DNA of 64,000 bases from Desulfobacula sp. (GCA_023701135.1 JAMPXP010000006.1:1-64000), one strand, 5' to 3'; positions 1-8,963 are shown, counted from the first letter of the stretch. Notes: generated by a model not told the origin, from the letters alone. A program made the numbers and translations.

Positions 1-530
1 CCCTCGCCTTTGATGGCCCGGATGCCAAGTGTACCGTCTCTGCCGGTGCCTGAAAGCACGATGCCGATGGCCCGCTCGCGCTGATCCTGGGCCAGGGATC
101 GGAAGAAAAAATCAATGGGCAGACGCTGACCCCGTGGTGCGGTCGGCTCCAGCAAATGGAGGGTACCGTTTAAAAAGGTCATATCCCGGCCCGGCGGAAT
201 GATATAGGCGCAGTTGGGCTGAACCACCACCCCATCCTCGACTTCGAAAACCTGCATCCAGGTATGCCGCCGGATGAGCTCGGTCAAACTGCTTTTGCGA
301 TCCGGGGCCAGGTGCTGCACCAGGACAAATGCCATGCCGGGTTCCGAGGTGGCAGGCATGCCGGAAAAAAAAGCCTCAAAAGCGGCCAGCCCCCCGGCCG
401 AAGCCCCGATCCCCACAATGAAGAAGGCGGCAGGGGGTATATCAGCCGGTTCCGGCGTCATGGTGCCCCCCCCCCCCCGAAGTGGGTTGTGAGTGGGCTG
501 CCCTGTCTTATTGTCCTTTTTCCGTGCCAT
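1..530 (-). CDS. CheB/CheR-type chemotaxis fusion protein, N-terminal CheB domain (partial)
   Basis: The minus-strand frame is open from 530 to the window edge, about 176 residues. It reads as the start of a CheB methylesterase domain: GIGASAGGL holds the catalytic Ser, VQHLAPD the catalytic His, and SGTGRDGTLG the catalytic Asp. The gene runs off the left edge, so the CheR, PAS or kinase domains usual in long members of this family cannot be seen. An unbroken C13 run on the plus strand (466-478) encodes a Gly run at residues 18-22. A second ATG at 461, directly after that run, would give a protein beginning MTPEPADIPP. The upstream start has only a weak ribosome-binding site, so either start is possible. 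The domain call is firm; the full architecture is inference. Confidence 0.8.
   Translation of the reverse strand, partial: MARKKDNKTGQPTHNPLRGGGGTMTPEPADIPPAAFFIVGIGASAGGLAAFEAFFSGMPATSEPGMAFVLVQHLAPDRKSSLTELIRRHTWMQVFEVEDGVVVQPNCAYIIPPGRDMTFLNGTLHLLEPTAPRGQRLPIDFFFRSLAQDQRERAIGIVLSGTGRDGTLGIRAIKGE
466..478. repeat. C13/G13 homopolymer at the start of the CheB/CheR gene
   Basis: Thirteen consecutive C on the plus strand (G on the coding strand) lie between two candidate start codons, 530 and 461. A change of length would put the upstream start out of frame while leaving the 461 start intact. Such tracts are classic slippage sites, but they are also prone to sequencing error. Confidence 0.7.
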
Positions 531-924
531 TTTTAGTCTCTCGCCTTTAAGGCTATTCTATTGGTGCAAATTAAAAGATTTGATCCCTAAGCCCATATCA
601 GCATATAGAATCCAAGTAAAGAAAAATGAATATCCAGCCGGATGGGAAAATTTGACATTAAAAAAACAGAGAGAACAAGGTGTAGATTCCTACACTTCTT
701 TACCTGAAGGCCAAGCAAGTTTTTGCACAGACGTTTACCTATGATGAGAAAAAGCCTTCTTTCAAAAATAATAATTTTCAATTAAAACCAAAAACCGGCA
801 ATGACAGCAGGAACCGCCCATGCCTTGGCATCCTCTTCCCCCCTTTTGGGGGGGATAAGAGGGGGGGATTGTGGTATAGATAAAATTTTCCAGATGATAT
901 CAACCCACAACCCCGGCCCTGCTT
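531..924. other. Intergenic region with short hairpins, no convincing gene
   Basis: This stretch is AT-rich and lies between divergent genes. It holds a small dyad GTGTAGATTCCTACAC near 678-693 and a C-run/G-run hairpin followed by a G-rich tail near 838-876, of the kind seen in dispersed intergenic repeats. Short open frames on both strands have no ribosome-binding site and look random. No promoter could be assigned with confidence. Confidence 0.4.
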
Positions 925-1419
925 ATGAAAAATACTTTATTGGAAAACGCTCCATCCGACAAGAAAAAACGACCGATTCGCTGCAGCCATTGTTCAACTA
1001 CCTTAGTTGTCCGTAATGGAACTTACCCCAGAAATGATCCTCAAAACGACACTGAGATCAGGGTTCAACGGTATCTGTGCAAATCTCCGGAATGCACATG
1101 GCATAGCTTCTCTGTTTTGCCTGCACCTTTATTACCGGTAATCCGCCATGCTTATGAAAAACTGTTTTCTTGCTATGCCATGATCCAAAAAGGGATAAAC
1201 CAGGCTACCGTCGCCAGAAAGCTATCTTTGGGACGAGGAGTAGTAAAGCGACTTAAACCCTTGTGCCGTAGATTTATTACCTGGCTTGATCAAGAAAGGA
1301 AAGTGACGGATTGGGGCTTCGACCCGCTTTTGTTCTGGCCGGATTTTACCAGGGATTTTTCTCAGAGTTTCTTCCCTGAAAGATGGATAAAATTACCATC
1401 AACACAACACGAACATTGA
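925..1419 (+). CDS. Zinc-ribbon/HTH protein, probable mobile-element remnant (DUF6431-like)
   Basis: A 164-residue protein. Its N-terminus has a two-pair Cys ribbon: CSHC at about residues 20-23, then CKSPEC at about 53-58. It is followed by the phrase LPAPLLPVIRHAYEK and a helix-turn-helix-like stretch with ATVARKLSLGRGVVKRL. This order matches small zinc-ribbon plus HTH proteins that accompany transposase or integrase genes. No transposase frame follows: 1420-1610 has only short frames. I saw no terminal inverted repeats, so this is more likely a fragment than a complete insertion sequence. The family assignment is from memory of the pattern. Confidence 0.5.
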   Translation: MKNTLLENAPSDKKKRPIRCSHCSTTLVVRNGTYPRNDPQNDTEIRVQRYLCKSPECTWHSFSVLPAPLLPVIRHAYEKLFSCYAMIQKGINQATVARKLSLGRGVVKRLKPLCRRFITWLDQERKVTDWGFDPLLFWPDFTRDFSQSFFPERWIKLPSTQHEH

Positions 1420-1610
1420 TTATTAACAGCAGGTTATGTTGATATGGCCCCATTTTAACCCCTTAAAAAGGAGGTGGCCATTATCGGTTTTCCTTTTATG
1501 TTGATCCTATACATACAGGATCATCAAAGGGACACGCAGAACAGGGTCAACCCAGAAAGGATGTCTCCAATTGGAGACAAATTGCGAAGAACCTCAATCG
1601 CAGCTCTCTC

Positions 1611-2030
1611 TCAGCGTCCGATCCTCGTATCCTTCGTTTGCAGGCAGGTCTTTTTGAAGTCATCAAACCTTTCGCATGTCGTCTTCACAAATGATTTCTG
1701 AGACGGATAGAACGTACATGTCGTCCGGTAATGGCAGGTACTGTTGAATTTATCCCAGTACTGGCACTCTTCAATGCACTCGATATTTTTGTACACATTA
1801 GTCGTTTTTTCAAATAGACAATTCTGGGTGAAATCGTCCCAGTACTGGCAATCTTTAAGGACCAGGATTGTTGGATCAGCCGATGCTTGGTCACAGCCAC
1901 AGGTAACGGTGAGGTCTCCTTGGCGGTAGGTTTCTCCTGCATTGAGGGTTATCTCCTTGGCGCCGATATCGATATTGCCTGACCAACATATAAGCCCTGT
2001 AATTATAGACAAAAACACAAGTCGGTACAT
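1611..2030 (-). CDS. Secreted cysteine-rich repeat protein
   Basis: A 139-residue protein with an N-terminal signal peptide (hydrophobic residues about 4-20, cleavage near GA-KE). The mature part has about ten Cys. Three imperfect copies of C-x-[YR]-[WF]-D-[DK]-F-x(3)-C occur: CQYWDDFTQNC, CQYWDKFNSTC and CERFDDFKKTC. The Cys are probably disulfide-bonded outside the cytoplasm. A good ribosome-binding site (AAAGGAG) precedes the ATG. It lies 74 bp after the last gene of the lipid operon on the same strand, so it may be co-transcribed. I do not recognise the family and assign no function. Confidence 0.65.
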   Translation of the reverse strand: MYRLVFLSIITGLICWSGNIDIGAKEITLNAGETYRQGDLTVTCGCDQASADPTILVLKDCQYWDDFTQNCLFEKTTNVYKNIECIEECQYWDKFNSTCHYRTTCTFYPSQKSFVKTTCERFDDFKKTCLQTKDTRIGR

Positions 2031-2104
2031 GATTGGACTCCTTTTGATTCTGGTTAGAGCATTTTGGGAACGTCATTGGCATTATGACTGTCAATTCTGT
2101 CGAT

Positions 2105-2923
2105 TTATTTAAGCTTATAATACGACATGATGATTTGATCAAACCATCGGTTAGGCAATATTTGTTTCAAAAATATGGAGAATTTCTGATCAACCGCGCC
2201 CACTGCATAACGCAACCGGGGGTTGGGGGTGTTGATGATCTTTTCAATGAGGCACGCAATTTTTTGCGGCGGCTGACCTTTTTGTTCATCGTGCTCAATG
2301 ACATTCAAAGACTGCTGGAAAGCATCTGCATTTTTTTCTGTTTTAATGATCTGCCGGTTTGAGCTGAATTCGGTTTTAAAATCCCCCGGCTCGATCAGGA
2401 CCACTTTTATGTCTGTCGGGGATAGCTCTTTCCACAGGGCCTCTGTGAGTCCTTCCACGGCAAATTTGGATGCAGAGTAAATCCCCTGAAAGGGAAGCCC
2501 GATGATGCCTCCAATGGAACTCATGTTGATGATGAGTCCGTTGGACTGCTGTTTCATGATTGGCAGGACTTCCTGCAATACGCGATAGACACCGAAAAAA
2601 TTGGTATCAAACAGCGCTTTCACCATTTCCGTCGATGTGTCTTCAATGGCGCCGCCGATGCCAACCCCCGCATTATTGAAAAGGACATCAATCCGGCCTT
2701 CTTTTTCAACAATATGGGATACCGCTTCTTTAACAGAGGCGGTATCCCGGACATCCATGTTGATCATGAAACCATTTTTTATTTCCGGACAGGATTCGGG
2801 CCGGCGGGATGTGCCGTAAACCCGATATCCTTTTGCGGCCAGGTATTCTGCCGTACATTTGCCGATACCGGAAGATGCGCCCGTAACCAATACCGTTTTT
2901 GATGATGCTTTCTCCTGTTTCAC
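2105..2923 (-). CDS. Short-chain dehydrogenase/reductase, candidate 3-ketosphinganine-type reductase
   Basis: A classical SDR of about 272 residues: TGASSGIG nucleotide-binding turn, NNAG, a catalytic Ser in NMSSIGG, and YSASK with the catalytic Tyr and Lys. I prefer a GTG start at 2923, with GAAAGGA just upstream. A TTG at 2938 overlaps the stop of the preceding synthase gene (TTGA) but has no ribosome-binding site. It is the last gene of the nine-gene minus-strand operon, directly after the serine-palmitoyltransferase-like gene. That position makes reduction of the 3-keto product of that enzyme the most natural role, as in sphingoid-base synthesis. The SDR class is certain; the substrate is inference from context. 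Confidence 0.85.
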   Translation of the reverse strand: MKQEKASSKTVLVTGASSGIGKCTAEYLAAKGYRVYGTSRRPESCPEIKNGFMINMDVRDTASVKEAVSHIVEKEGRIDVLFNNAGVGIGGAIEDTSTEMVKALFDTNFFGVYRVLQEVLPIMKQQSNGLIINMSSIGGIIGLPFQGIYSASKFAVEGLTEALWKELSPTDIKVVLIEPGDFKTEFSSNRQIIKTEKNADAFQQSLNVIEHDEQKGQPPQKIACLIEKIINTPNPRLRYAVGAVDQKFSIFLKQILPNRWFDQIIMSYYKLK

Positions 2924-2934
2924 AGTCTTTCCTT

Positions 2935-4191
2935 TCAACGGATAATTCGGGCTTTTCTCCCGACTTTTTCAAACATATCCAGACAAAATTCCAATTGTTT
3001 GCGCGTATGGGTTGCCATATAACTGCTGCGCAGCAGGCCTCTGCCTTGAGGGACCGCCGGTGAAACAATGGGATTTGTGTAAACACCCACATCCATTAGA
3101 TCTTTCCATACCTGAAAGGTCTTGAGATCTTTGCCGATAACGATGGGAATGATCGGGGTGGCGCTTTCACCAATATCATATCCCAATGACTTTAAACCGT
3201 TACGCATAAATCGGGCATGTTCCATCACCCGTTCACGGCGTTCCGGTTCTGCCTTGATGATTTCCAGGGCTGCCCTTACGGACGCCACATTGGAAGGCGG
3301 CAGGGCTGCCGTAAAGATCATGGTTCGGCAATTATGCTTTAAATATTCGATGACCGTTTTTTCACCGGCAATAAACCCGCCGACACACCCCAGGGATTTG
3401 CTGAAGGTCCCCATAATCAGGTCCATATCTCCCGTAACGCCGAAATGCGCGGCCGTTCCGTCGCCATGGGGGCCCAAAACCCCGAATGAATGGGCATCAT
3501 CCACCATCAGGCGGGAAGGGTATTTTTTAGACAGGGCAGTCAATTCATCCAGTCTGGCAATATCTCCTTCCATACTGAAGACCCCGTCGGTAACAATGAA
3601 CCGGGGGTATCTGGGGTCTGCAAAGGCCAGCTTTTCTTCCAGATCCTGCATGTCGTTGTGTTTGTATTTGCATTTTCGCGCCCCGGAAAACCGGATGCCG
3701 TCGACAATGGAAGCATGGTTATATTCATCACTGAAAATCAGATCATCCGGACCGCAGAGGGTAGAGAGGGTTCCTAAATTGGTTCCAAATCCGGTGGAAA
3801 ACACAAGGGCACTTTTCATGTGAACAAAATCCGCCAGCTCTTCTTCCAATTGATCGTGCAAGAGGACATTTCCATTCAGCAAACGGCTGCCGGTCAATCC
3901 CGAACCATATTCCTGCAACGCTTTCACACCTGCTTCAATCACTTTGGGATGGTTGGTGAGTCCAAGATAATTATTGGACCCCAGCATGATTTTCTGTCGT
4001 CCGTCAATGGTGACTTCGGTGGCATTGGATTTTTCGATTTTCGGATAATACGGGTAACAGTCCAATGCCTTTAGCAGATTGGACCGGGTATAGGCATATA
4101 TTTTTGTATAGACGTCCGGGTTCTTTCCAAAATATTCCATACGCTTGGCGCGTAATTTTTGAGCTGCAATATCAATGAATTGACTTAACAT
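2935..4191 (-). CDS. Serine palmitoyltransferase-like alpha-oxoamine synthase
   Basis: A 418-residue PLP-dependent fold-I enzyme of the alpha-oxoamine synthase family (serine palmitoyltransferase, KBL, BioF). Visible marks are GSNNYLGLTNHP, the PLP-stacking His in YNHAS, DDAHSFG, and the PLP lysine in GTFSKSLG near residue 265. The family condenses an acyl thioester with an amino acid, with loss of CO2. Long versions that start with an N-terminal helical extension, as here, are typical of serine palmitoyltransferases. It overlaps the preceding gene by 7 bp and the next by a TTGA. The megasynthase upstream has no thioesterase, so this enzyme could release the chain from the acyl carrier protein as a 3-keto amine. 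Which amino acid it uses cannot be read from the sequence. Confidence 0.88.
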   Translation of the reverse strand: MLSQFIDIAAQKLRAKRMEYFGKNPDVYTKIYAYTRSNLLKALDCYPYYPKIEKSNATEVTIDGRQKIMLGSNNYLGLTNHPKVIEAGVKALQEYGSGLTGSRLLNGNVLLHDQLEEELADFVHMKSALVFSTGFGTNLGTLSTLCGPDDLIFSDEYNHASIVDGIRFSGARKCKYKHNDMQDLEEKLAFADPRYPRFIVTDGVFSMEGDIARLDELTALSKKYPSRLMVDDAHSFGVLGPHGDGTAAHFGVTGDMDLIMGTFSKSLGCVGGFIAGEKTVIEYLKHNCRTMIFTAALPPSNVASVRAALEIIKAEPERRERVMEHARFMRNGLKSLGYDIGESATPIIPIVIGKDLKTFQVWKDLMDVGVYTNPIVSPAVPQGRGLLRSSYMATHTRKQLEFCLDMFEKVGRKARIIR

Positions 4192-5153
4192 AAATCCTCA
4201 CTTTCGAGCAGCCGGCGGCAGACATTGGCGATGTTCAGGGCCGCCGAACCGTTCTGGACAGGCGTCAATCGACGCATTTCTTCCATATTGAAGTCCGAGT
4301 GGGTTTCCTTGCCCAGGGCAAGGCCGACAAGGGCGGTCGAAGAAAACCGGGTCATCAGAACATCACAGTTTGCGATCATTTCTTCTGCGTTGCCGTTAGA
4401 AAACACCATGGCCCCGGGTGCGTATCGGTTTATTTCCAGGGTGGCGCGCCTGACCTTTTCGCCGGGGTGAAGTTTGAAAATGAGCTGCCGGGGTCCGGCT
4501 ATTCTAACGGCTTTTCGGATAAAGGCCCTACGGTTTTCATACTGGAGGGTCTCCCTCAGCGCAGACGTACAGGCCAGCACATAGCCCTTGTAGGGAAAGG
4601 TGTTGCTGCTGTATTGCCGGCAATTGTCGAAATTGGGAATCCCCGTGACCACCATTTTTTCAGGACGGACCCCTTTTTTTATGAACAAGTCTCTATACCC
4701 TTCGCTGGCAACGCAGAACACCCGGTATGCATCACTGAGACCGGTCAATGCATTGCCCGCAAACCAGAGCGGAAGAAACCTGAACCGGTTGACCAGGTGG
4801 AACATGAAAGATTCCGGGTCTGTAATCCCTTCCTGAACCAGCACCATTCTGTCGCCCCTGATGTTCTTTTGCAAATACACATCCGAGCAGGTCACCACCA
4901 GGTCGTAGGGTCGATTGCGCCCCCTTTCGTCCATGGGGAGACCCTGATTCTGAAGATAGTCCCGGCAACGGTTTGACAGTTTGTTTCCGGCAATGGTGAA
5001 TTCGATCATTCCGAGTCTTCTGAGCGCCTCGTCAAATCCGTCGACATAGAAGGGCGAAAAGGCGTGGTCATAATCGCCAAGGTGCCCGGAGATCTGATGC
5101 ATCTGGGTGGTCTGGTTCATGGAGCCGCATATAAAGAATATCTTTTTTTTCAT
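4185..5153 (-). CDS. GT-B-fold glycosyl- or glycerophosphotransferase-like protein
   Basis: About 322 residues from the ATG at 5153, which has a strong GGGAGGTG ribosome-binding site; the open frame extends further upstream but would overlap the radical SAM gene. The fold is read from VVTGIPNFDN in the middle, FKLHPGEKVRR, and a C-terminal ANCDVLMTRFSSTALVGLALGK. This resembles the nucleotide-binding half of GT-B enzymes such as CDP-glycerol glycerophosphotransferases and UDP-GlcNAc 2-epimerases. No signal peptide is present. Within the operon it is a good candidate for adding a polar head group to the lipid product. Donor and acceptor are unknown. Confidence 0.6.
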   Translation of the reverse strand: MKKKIFFICGSMNQTTQMHQISGHLGDYDHAFSPFYVDGFDEALRRLGMIEFTIAGNKLSNRCRDYLQNQGLPMDERGRNRPYDLVVTCSDVYLQKNIRGDRMVLVQEGITDPESFMFHLVNRFRFLPLWFAGNALTGLSDAYRVFCVASEGYRDLFIKKGVRPEKMVVTGIPNFDNCRQYSSNTFPYKGYVLACTSALRETLQYENRRAFIRKAVRIAGPRQLIFKLHPGEKVRRATLEINRYAPGAMVFSNGNAEEMIANCDVLMTRFSSTALVGLALGKETHSDFNMEEMRRLTPVQNGSAALNIANVCRRLLESEDLC

Positions 5154-5166
5154 CTTCCACCTCCCT

Positions 5167-6111
5167 TTATCGCCTGTGCACCCAGTCACAGCACTGACAG
5201 ACCGAAAATCCCTTATAGTCAAGTTTGCCAAAGTTTTTTCGGATATTGGACAACACAGGCCCGTTCCAGATTTCCTTGAGACTCTGCAGGTTCACATCTC
5301 CCACTTCCTGAACGCCATTGTAATCCGTGCAACAGGTCACTGCCCTGCCGTCGCAGAGCACGGACAGGGCCGACCAGGGGTAAAAACAGACAGACGTTAT
5401 TTTTCCTTCCACAGGATTGTAATTCCTCCCGCCGCCGAAATTGTCCGGAGAGATGAAATTCAGGCGGTCGCCCATCCGCTTATCCAGGACGGAGCGCCAC
5501 AGGAATTTAAATTCTTCCGTCGCGGCTCCATTGGTTTCCTGGGGCAGGTATTGAAGAATCAGTGCCGGCGTCTTTTTTTTCATTGTCTTCCTTATTTTCA
5601 CAAACTCCTTGACGTTGTTCAAGGCCGTCTTGAAATTCAGCCCTCTCATAGTGCGGCTGTAGGATTCATCATCGGTGCCGTAAAAGCTGATTTTCATCCT
5701 GTCCAGCCCAGCACCAATGATTTTTCCGGCGGTCTCGGGAAACAATAACGACGCATTGGTAACCAGATAGGTGTGCTTTATGCCGAAGGCTTTTGCCAGC
5801 CTGATCCGTTCCGCTAATGATTCATCCAGCAGCGGTTCTCCAAATCCGTGCAGATGCACAACCGGTTTTCGTCCGGCGCCGGACACCTCTCTTATGATTT
5901 TCTCGAATAATTCAAACGCCATAACGCCTGGTTTCCGGGTCAGCTTCTCACGGGGGCACATCACACAGCGCGCGTTGCAGCAGTTAGTGTTCTCGATCAG
6001 GATGACCGAGGGCAATGGAAAATGGCGGCGATAGTAGAGATGAAAGGGCAGGGAGGTCCTGGCCAACGACAACAGCCCCCGGGTGATCTTGTCCCGTGCA
6101 TTGAAAATCAT
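5167..6111 (-). CDS. Radical SAM protein with SPASM-like C-terminal Cys cluster
   Basis: 314 residues from the ATG at 6111, which overlaps the permease stop as ATGA and suggests translational coupling. The CNARCVMC motif gives the CxxxCxxC that binds the 4Fe-4S cluster and SAM. HLHGFGEPLLD fits the usual GGE-type motif region. The C-terminal third has further Cys (VCFYPW, VTCCTDYN, VCQCCDW), as in SPASM/twitch domains that hold auxiliary clusters. The enzyme would make a radical-based modification in the cytoplasm. In this operon the substrate is probably the lipid or its head group, but that is inference. Confidence 0.8.
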   Translation of the reverse strand: MIFNARDKITRGLLSLARTSLPFHLYYRRHFPLPSVILIENTNCCNARCVMCPREKLTRKPGVMAFELFEKIIREVSGAGRKPVVHLHGFGEPLLDESLAERIRLAKAFGIKHTYLVTNASLLFPETAGKIIGAGLDRMKISFYGTDDESYSRTMRGLNFKTALNNVKEFVKIRKTMKKKTPALILQYLPQETNGAATEEFKFLWRSVLDKRMGDRLNFISPDNFGGGRNYNPVEGKITSVCFYPWSALSVLCDGRAVTCCTDYNGVQEVGDVNLQSLKEIWNGPVLSNIRKNFGKLDYKGFSVCQCCDWVHRR

Positions 6112-7256
6112 GCGGTCTCTCCGCCCAATGTGGTGATCATGGTGCCGAGAACGAACACCACAGCGGCAAAAGCGCCGATGAACAGGGCGCATTTCAGGGC
6201 AGCCATGTGGTCCGCAGCGACCATGGCTGCCCTGAGTCCTTCGTTCACATAATAAAGCGGCAGAACCCTGGCAAATTTCTGCAGAAATTCAGGCATCATC
6301 TCGACGGGGAAGAACGTGCCTGAGAGAAACATCATGGGAAACATAAGGGCATCGGCTGCGGCCGAAGCACTTTCAGCCTCCTTGGCCACGCGGGTGAGAA
6401 TCATGCCGAGTCCGACAAATGAAAATACGTCAAGGGCAACAAACACCACAAGCCAGGCATTGATCTCAAGGTTGACATTAAATACGATATAGCTCACCAG
6501 CAACATCACCGCTGTGGACAGAACCGCGAGGATGAACTGGTAAAAGACGTTTGACAGGATCCAATCCATCCGGGTGATGGGGGTGGTACAAAGCTTTCTG
6601 ATGACGCCTTTCTGAAGGAGTTCGGCATTGACGTTCACCGCACCGAACAGGCTTGCCGTCATCACGGCCATGGCAATGACCCCCGGAACAAAGAATTCGA
6701 TGAACCGGTATTTCTTTTTCAGTACCGATACCGGCTCCGGTACAATGAGCGGCGGTTTGCCGGACATTTCCTGGTTTATCCCGGCCAGAACCATGTCCAG
6801 CACCCCTATTTTGGTCGTCACCCCAAAGGAACCGGGGTCGTATAATTGGGTGAGACTGACGGCTGTGTCAAAGTCGTTGGACCCCATTTTCTGCATGAGG
6901 GACATTTCAAAGTCTTTGGGAATAATGACAATCAGATTCCGCTTATTGGCCTTGGCATACTGCTTGGCATCGGCGGCAGGGGGAACCGGTGTCATCTTGA
7001 ACCTCTTGCTGAGACGGATCGCCTCCACGAGTTTTTCGGATGAGGGTGTCCGGTTCAGGTCCTGGATGCTCAACTCAAAAATTTCATTGTCTCTTTCCAT
7101 GAAAATGGTGCCGAATACGAGTATCAGGATGACCGGGAAGGCAAGCCTGAAAAACACCACTGTTTTCTCGCGGTAGAAGCTCTTGATGCTCACGATGATA
7201 TTGGCCCAAATGATATTGGCCCGAATGATAGCTCCATTCATGATGTGCAGGTTCAT
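6108..7256 (-). CDS. ABC-2 type exporter permease
   Basis: A 382-residue membrane protein: one N-terminal transmembrane segment (about residues 33-53), a large extracytoplasmic loop to about residue 190, then five more hydrophobic segments. This is the ABC2_membrane_3 plan of YhgE/DrrB-like exporters. The start codon overlaps the ATPase stop (ATGA). It pairs with the adjacent ATPase and is the likely exporter for the lipid made by this operon. Confidence 0.85.
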   Translation of the reverse strand: MNLHIMNGAIIRANIIWANIIVSIKSFYREKTVVFFRLAFPVILILVFGTIFMERDNEIFELSIQDLNRTPSSEKLVEAIRLSKRFKMTPVPPAADAKQYAKANKRNLIVIIPKDFEMSLMQKMGSNDFDTAVSLTQLYDPGSFGVTTKIGVLDMVLAGINQEMSGKPPLIVPEPVSVLKKKYRFIEFFVPGVIAMAVMTASLFGAVNVNAELLQKGVIRKLCTTPITRMDWILSNVFYQFILAVLSTAVMLLVSYIVFNVNLEINAWLVVFVALDVFSFVGLGMILTRVAKEAESASAAADALMFPMMFLSGTFFPVEMMPEFLQKFARVLPLYYVNEGLRAAMVAADHMAALKCALFIGAFAAVVFVLGTMITTLGGETA

Positions 7257-8206
7257 TGCGCCTCCTTTATACCGGCGGAGCCTTCCACGAGCGTTTCATC
7301 GGTCAGTTTGAGAAAGACCTCTTCCAGATTGGGCTTGCGGACATCCAGGCCGGTAAAAGACGCCCCGCCGGCCTCGATCGCGTTGAGCAACCTGCGGACA
7401 TCGTCTGTGCGGTCCAGCCGGACCCTGATATCCCCGTGGCTGTCATAGACCGGCGCAAATCCCATTTTTCGGACCATGTCAAAAACATTTTCATCCACAG
7501 ACTTGAGCATGACGACCAGGTAATCGGCATTGCTTTCTATGAGTTCCCCGGGAGAGCCCATGGCGGTGATCTTTCCTCTTTTTACGATGGCAACCGTGTC
7601 TGCAAGAAGCTCTGCTTCCTCCATATAGTGGGTGGTGAGGAATAGGGTCTTTCCCTTTTTCTTAAGGCCCAGGAGAACATCCCACACTGCGCGCCGCGCC
7701 CGGGGGTCGAGCCCTGTTGTGGGCTCGTCCAGGAACACGATTTCAGGGTCGTTCACCAGGGCAACCGCGATTCCGAGGCGCTGTTTCAACCCTCCGGAGA
7801 GGTTTTTATATTGTACTTTAACCTTGTCTTTGAGGTTCACAATCGCTATCAGCCCATCGATATCGGTTTTTCTGCAGCAAAAAAGCCGGGAGTAATACTG
7901 CAGGGTCTCTTTGACCGTTATCCGGTCAAAGGAACTGAATCCTTGCGGAAGGACACCAATGCGGGGGATGATGTTGTATTTCTTCCGGGTGACATCCATT
8001 CCAAGAAGGGTTACCTTTCCGGATGTGGGTTTTCGGATGGTATCGATGATCTCGACGGTGGTGGTCTTGCCTGCCCCGTTGGGGCCCAGCAGGGCGAAAA
8101 CCTCACCCCTCTTGACGGTAAAGGATATGTTGTCAACCGCTGATAAACCCTTGTAACGCTTGGTCAGGTTATGGACTTCAATTGCATATTCGCTGTTTAG
8201 GGTCAT
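7253..8206 (-). CDS. ABC transporter ATPase (DrrA-type)
   Basis: A 317-residue ATPase with Walker A GPNGAGKTT, signature LSGGLKQRLG, Walker B VFLDEPTTGLDP and the H-loop in TTHYMEEAE. The C-terminal extension of about 80 residues after the core is typical of DrrA/CcmA-type exporter ATPases. The ribosome-binding site GAGGAAAG is clear. It sits between the phosphopantetheinyl transferase and its permease partner, overlapping the latter by 4 bp. Confidence 0.92.
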   Translation of the reverse strand: MTLNSEYAIEVHNLTKRYKGLSAVDNISFTVKRGEVFALLGPNGAGKTTTVEIIDTIRKPTSGKVTLLGMDVTRKKYNIIPRIGVLPQGFSSFDRITVKETLQYYSRLFCCRKTDIDGLIAIVNLKDKVKVQYKNLSGGLKQRLGIAVALVNDPEIVFLDEPTTGLDPRARRAVWDVLLGLKKKGKTLFLTTHYMEEAELLADTVAIVKRGKITAMGSPGELIESNADYLVVMLKSVDENVFDMVRKMGFAPVYDSHGDIRVRLDRTDDVRRLLNAIEAGGASFTGLDVRKPNLEEVFLKLTDETLVEGSAGIKEAQ

Positions 8207-8216
8207 GAATCTTTCC

Positions 8217-8963
8217 TCATTGAGATTGCCGATTCAACAGGGCAATGGAAAGCCACATTTTTCCATGGGAAAAAGAACGCACCCCTAAGGACCGGTCCGG
8301 AGCCATGGGAAATCGTTTTGCCGCTTTTCCCGATAATTCTATTGAAAAATGATATACACCATTTTCTTTTGCCGCTTCCCTCGTGACTCGATCTATTGAC
8401 GGATAAACGATCATCTGCCGCGGGTCCACAAGATGAAACCCACATCCCAGGGCCTTTGCAACGGCCTCCTTGACGGACCAGAGCAAGGCCGCCGCCATTT
8501 TCAAATCTTCACCGGCCGGTTTCAAAACATGCTCGATTTCCTGGGGGTGAAAAACCCTGTAAAAAGGGTATCTGCCTTGGAATTCACGGCTTTCTGCAAC
8601 ATCAATACCGATATCATGTTCATCTCCACAGAGAGCCGCCCAGCGGTTTTGGCCGCTCTCGCAAAAAGAGATGGCCGGGCCCATATGATCCCCCAGCAGG
8701 AGTTGAGGCCTGCCAAGGGGACCCCGGATGACCCGGATCTCCTGGATGGGGAAAGCATCCCGATTGACATAGGGCCTGCTCATCCAAAATGGATTTTTAA
8801 CAGCAAGAAGGTGATCCCACAGTCCGGAAATCAAATGATGTCGTTGTCCCGGTCCGATTTGCCCTGCCATTGTCCCGCAGGGGAGCGATGCATAGAAGAC
8901 AGGACTTTTTTCATGAAGGAAATTCATCGTTTGAACGGTGAATCCCTGATTGTCCATTCCCAT
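8217..8963 (-). CDS. 4'-phosphopantetheinyl transferase (Sfp type)
   Basis: The enzyme moves phosphopantetheine from CoA to a carrier-protein serine. Seen here are the metal-binding GIDVAESREF and the WSVKEAVAKALGCG motif with the W-KE-K pattern. I place the start at 8963 (248 residues), where TAGGAG sits at good spacing; the ATG at 9026 would overlap the megasynthase end. The gene follows the megasynthase by about 50 bp, so activation of its acyl carrier domain is the obvious role. Confidence 0.88.
   Translation of the reverse strand: MGMDNQGFTVQTMNFLHEKSPVFYASLPCGTMAGQIGPGQRHHLISGLWDHLLAVKNPFWMSRPYVNRDAFPIQEIRVIRGPLGRPQLLLGDHMGPAISFCESGQNRWAALCGDEHDIGIDVAESREFQGRYPFYRVFHPQEIEHVLKPAGEDLKMAAALLWSVKEAVAKALGCGFHLVDPRQMIVYPSIDRVTREAAKENGVYHFSIELSGKAAKRFPMAPDRSLGVRSFSHGKMWLSIALLNRQSQ

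Noticed and set aside
493-781. Short open frames on both strands between the CheB/CheR gene and the zinc-ribbon gene
   Set aside because: No ribosome-binding sites, no recognisable motifs, and they overlap each other on opposite strands.
5107-5748. 213-residue open frame on the plus strand opposite the radical SAM gene
   Set aside because: A shadow of the well-supported minus-strand radical SAM gene; no start signal or motifs.
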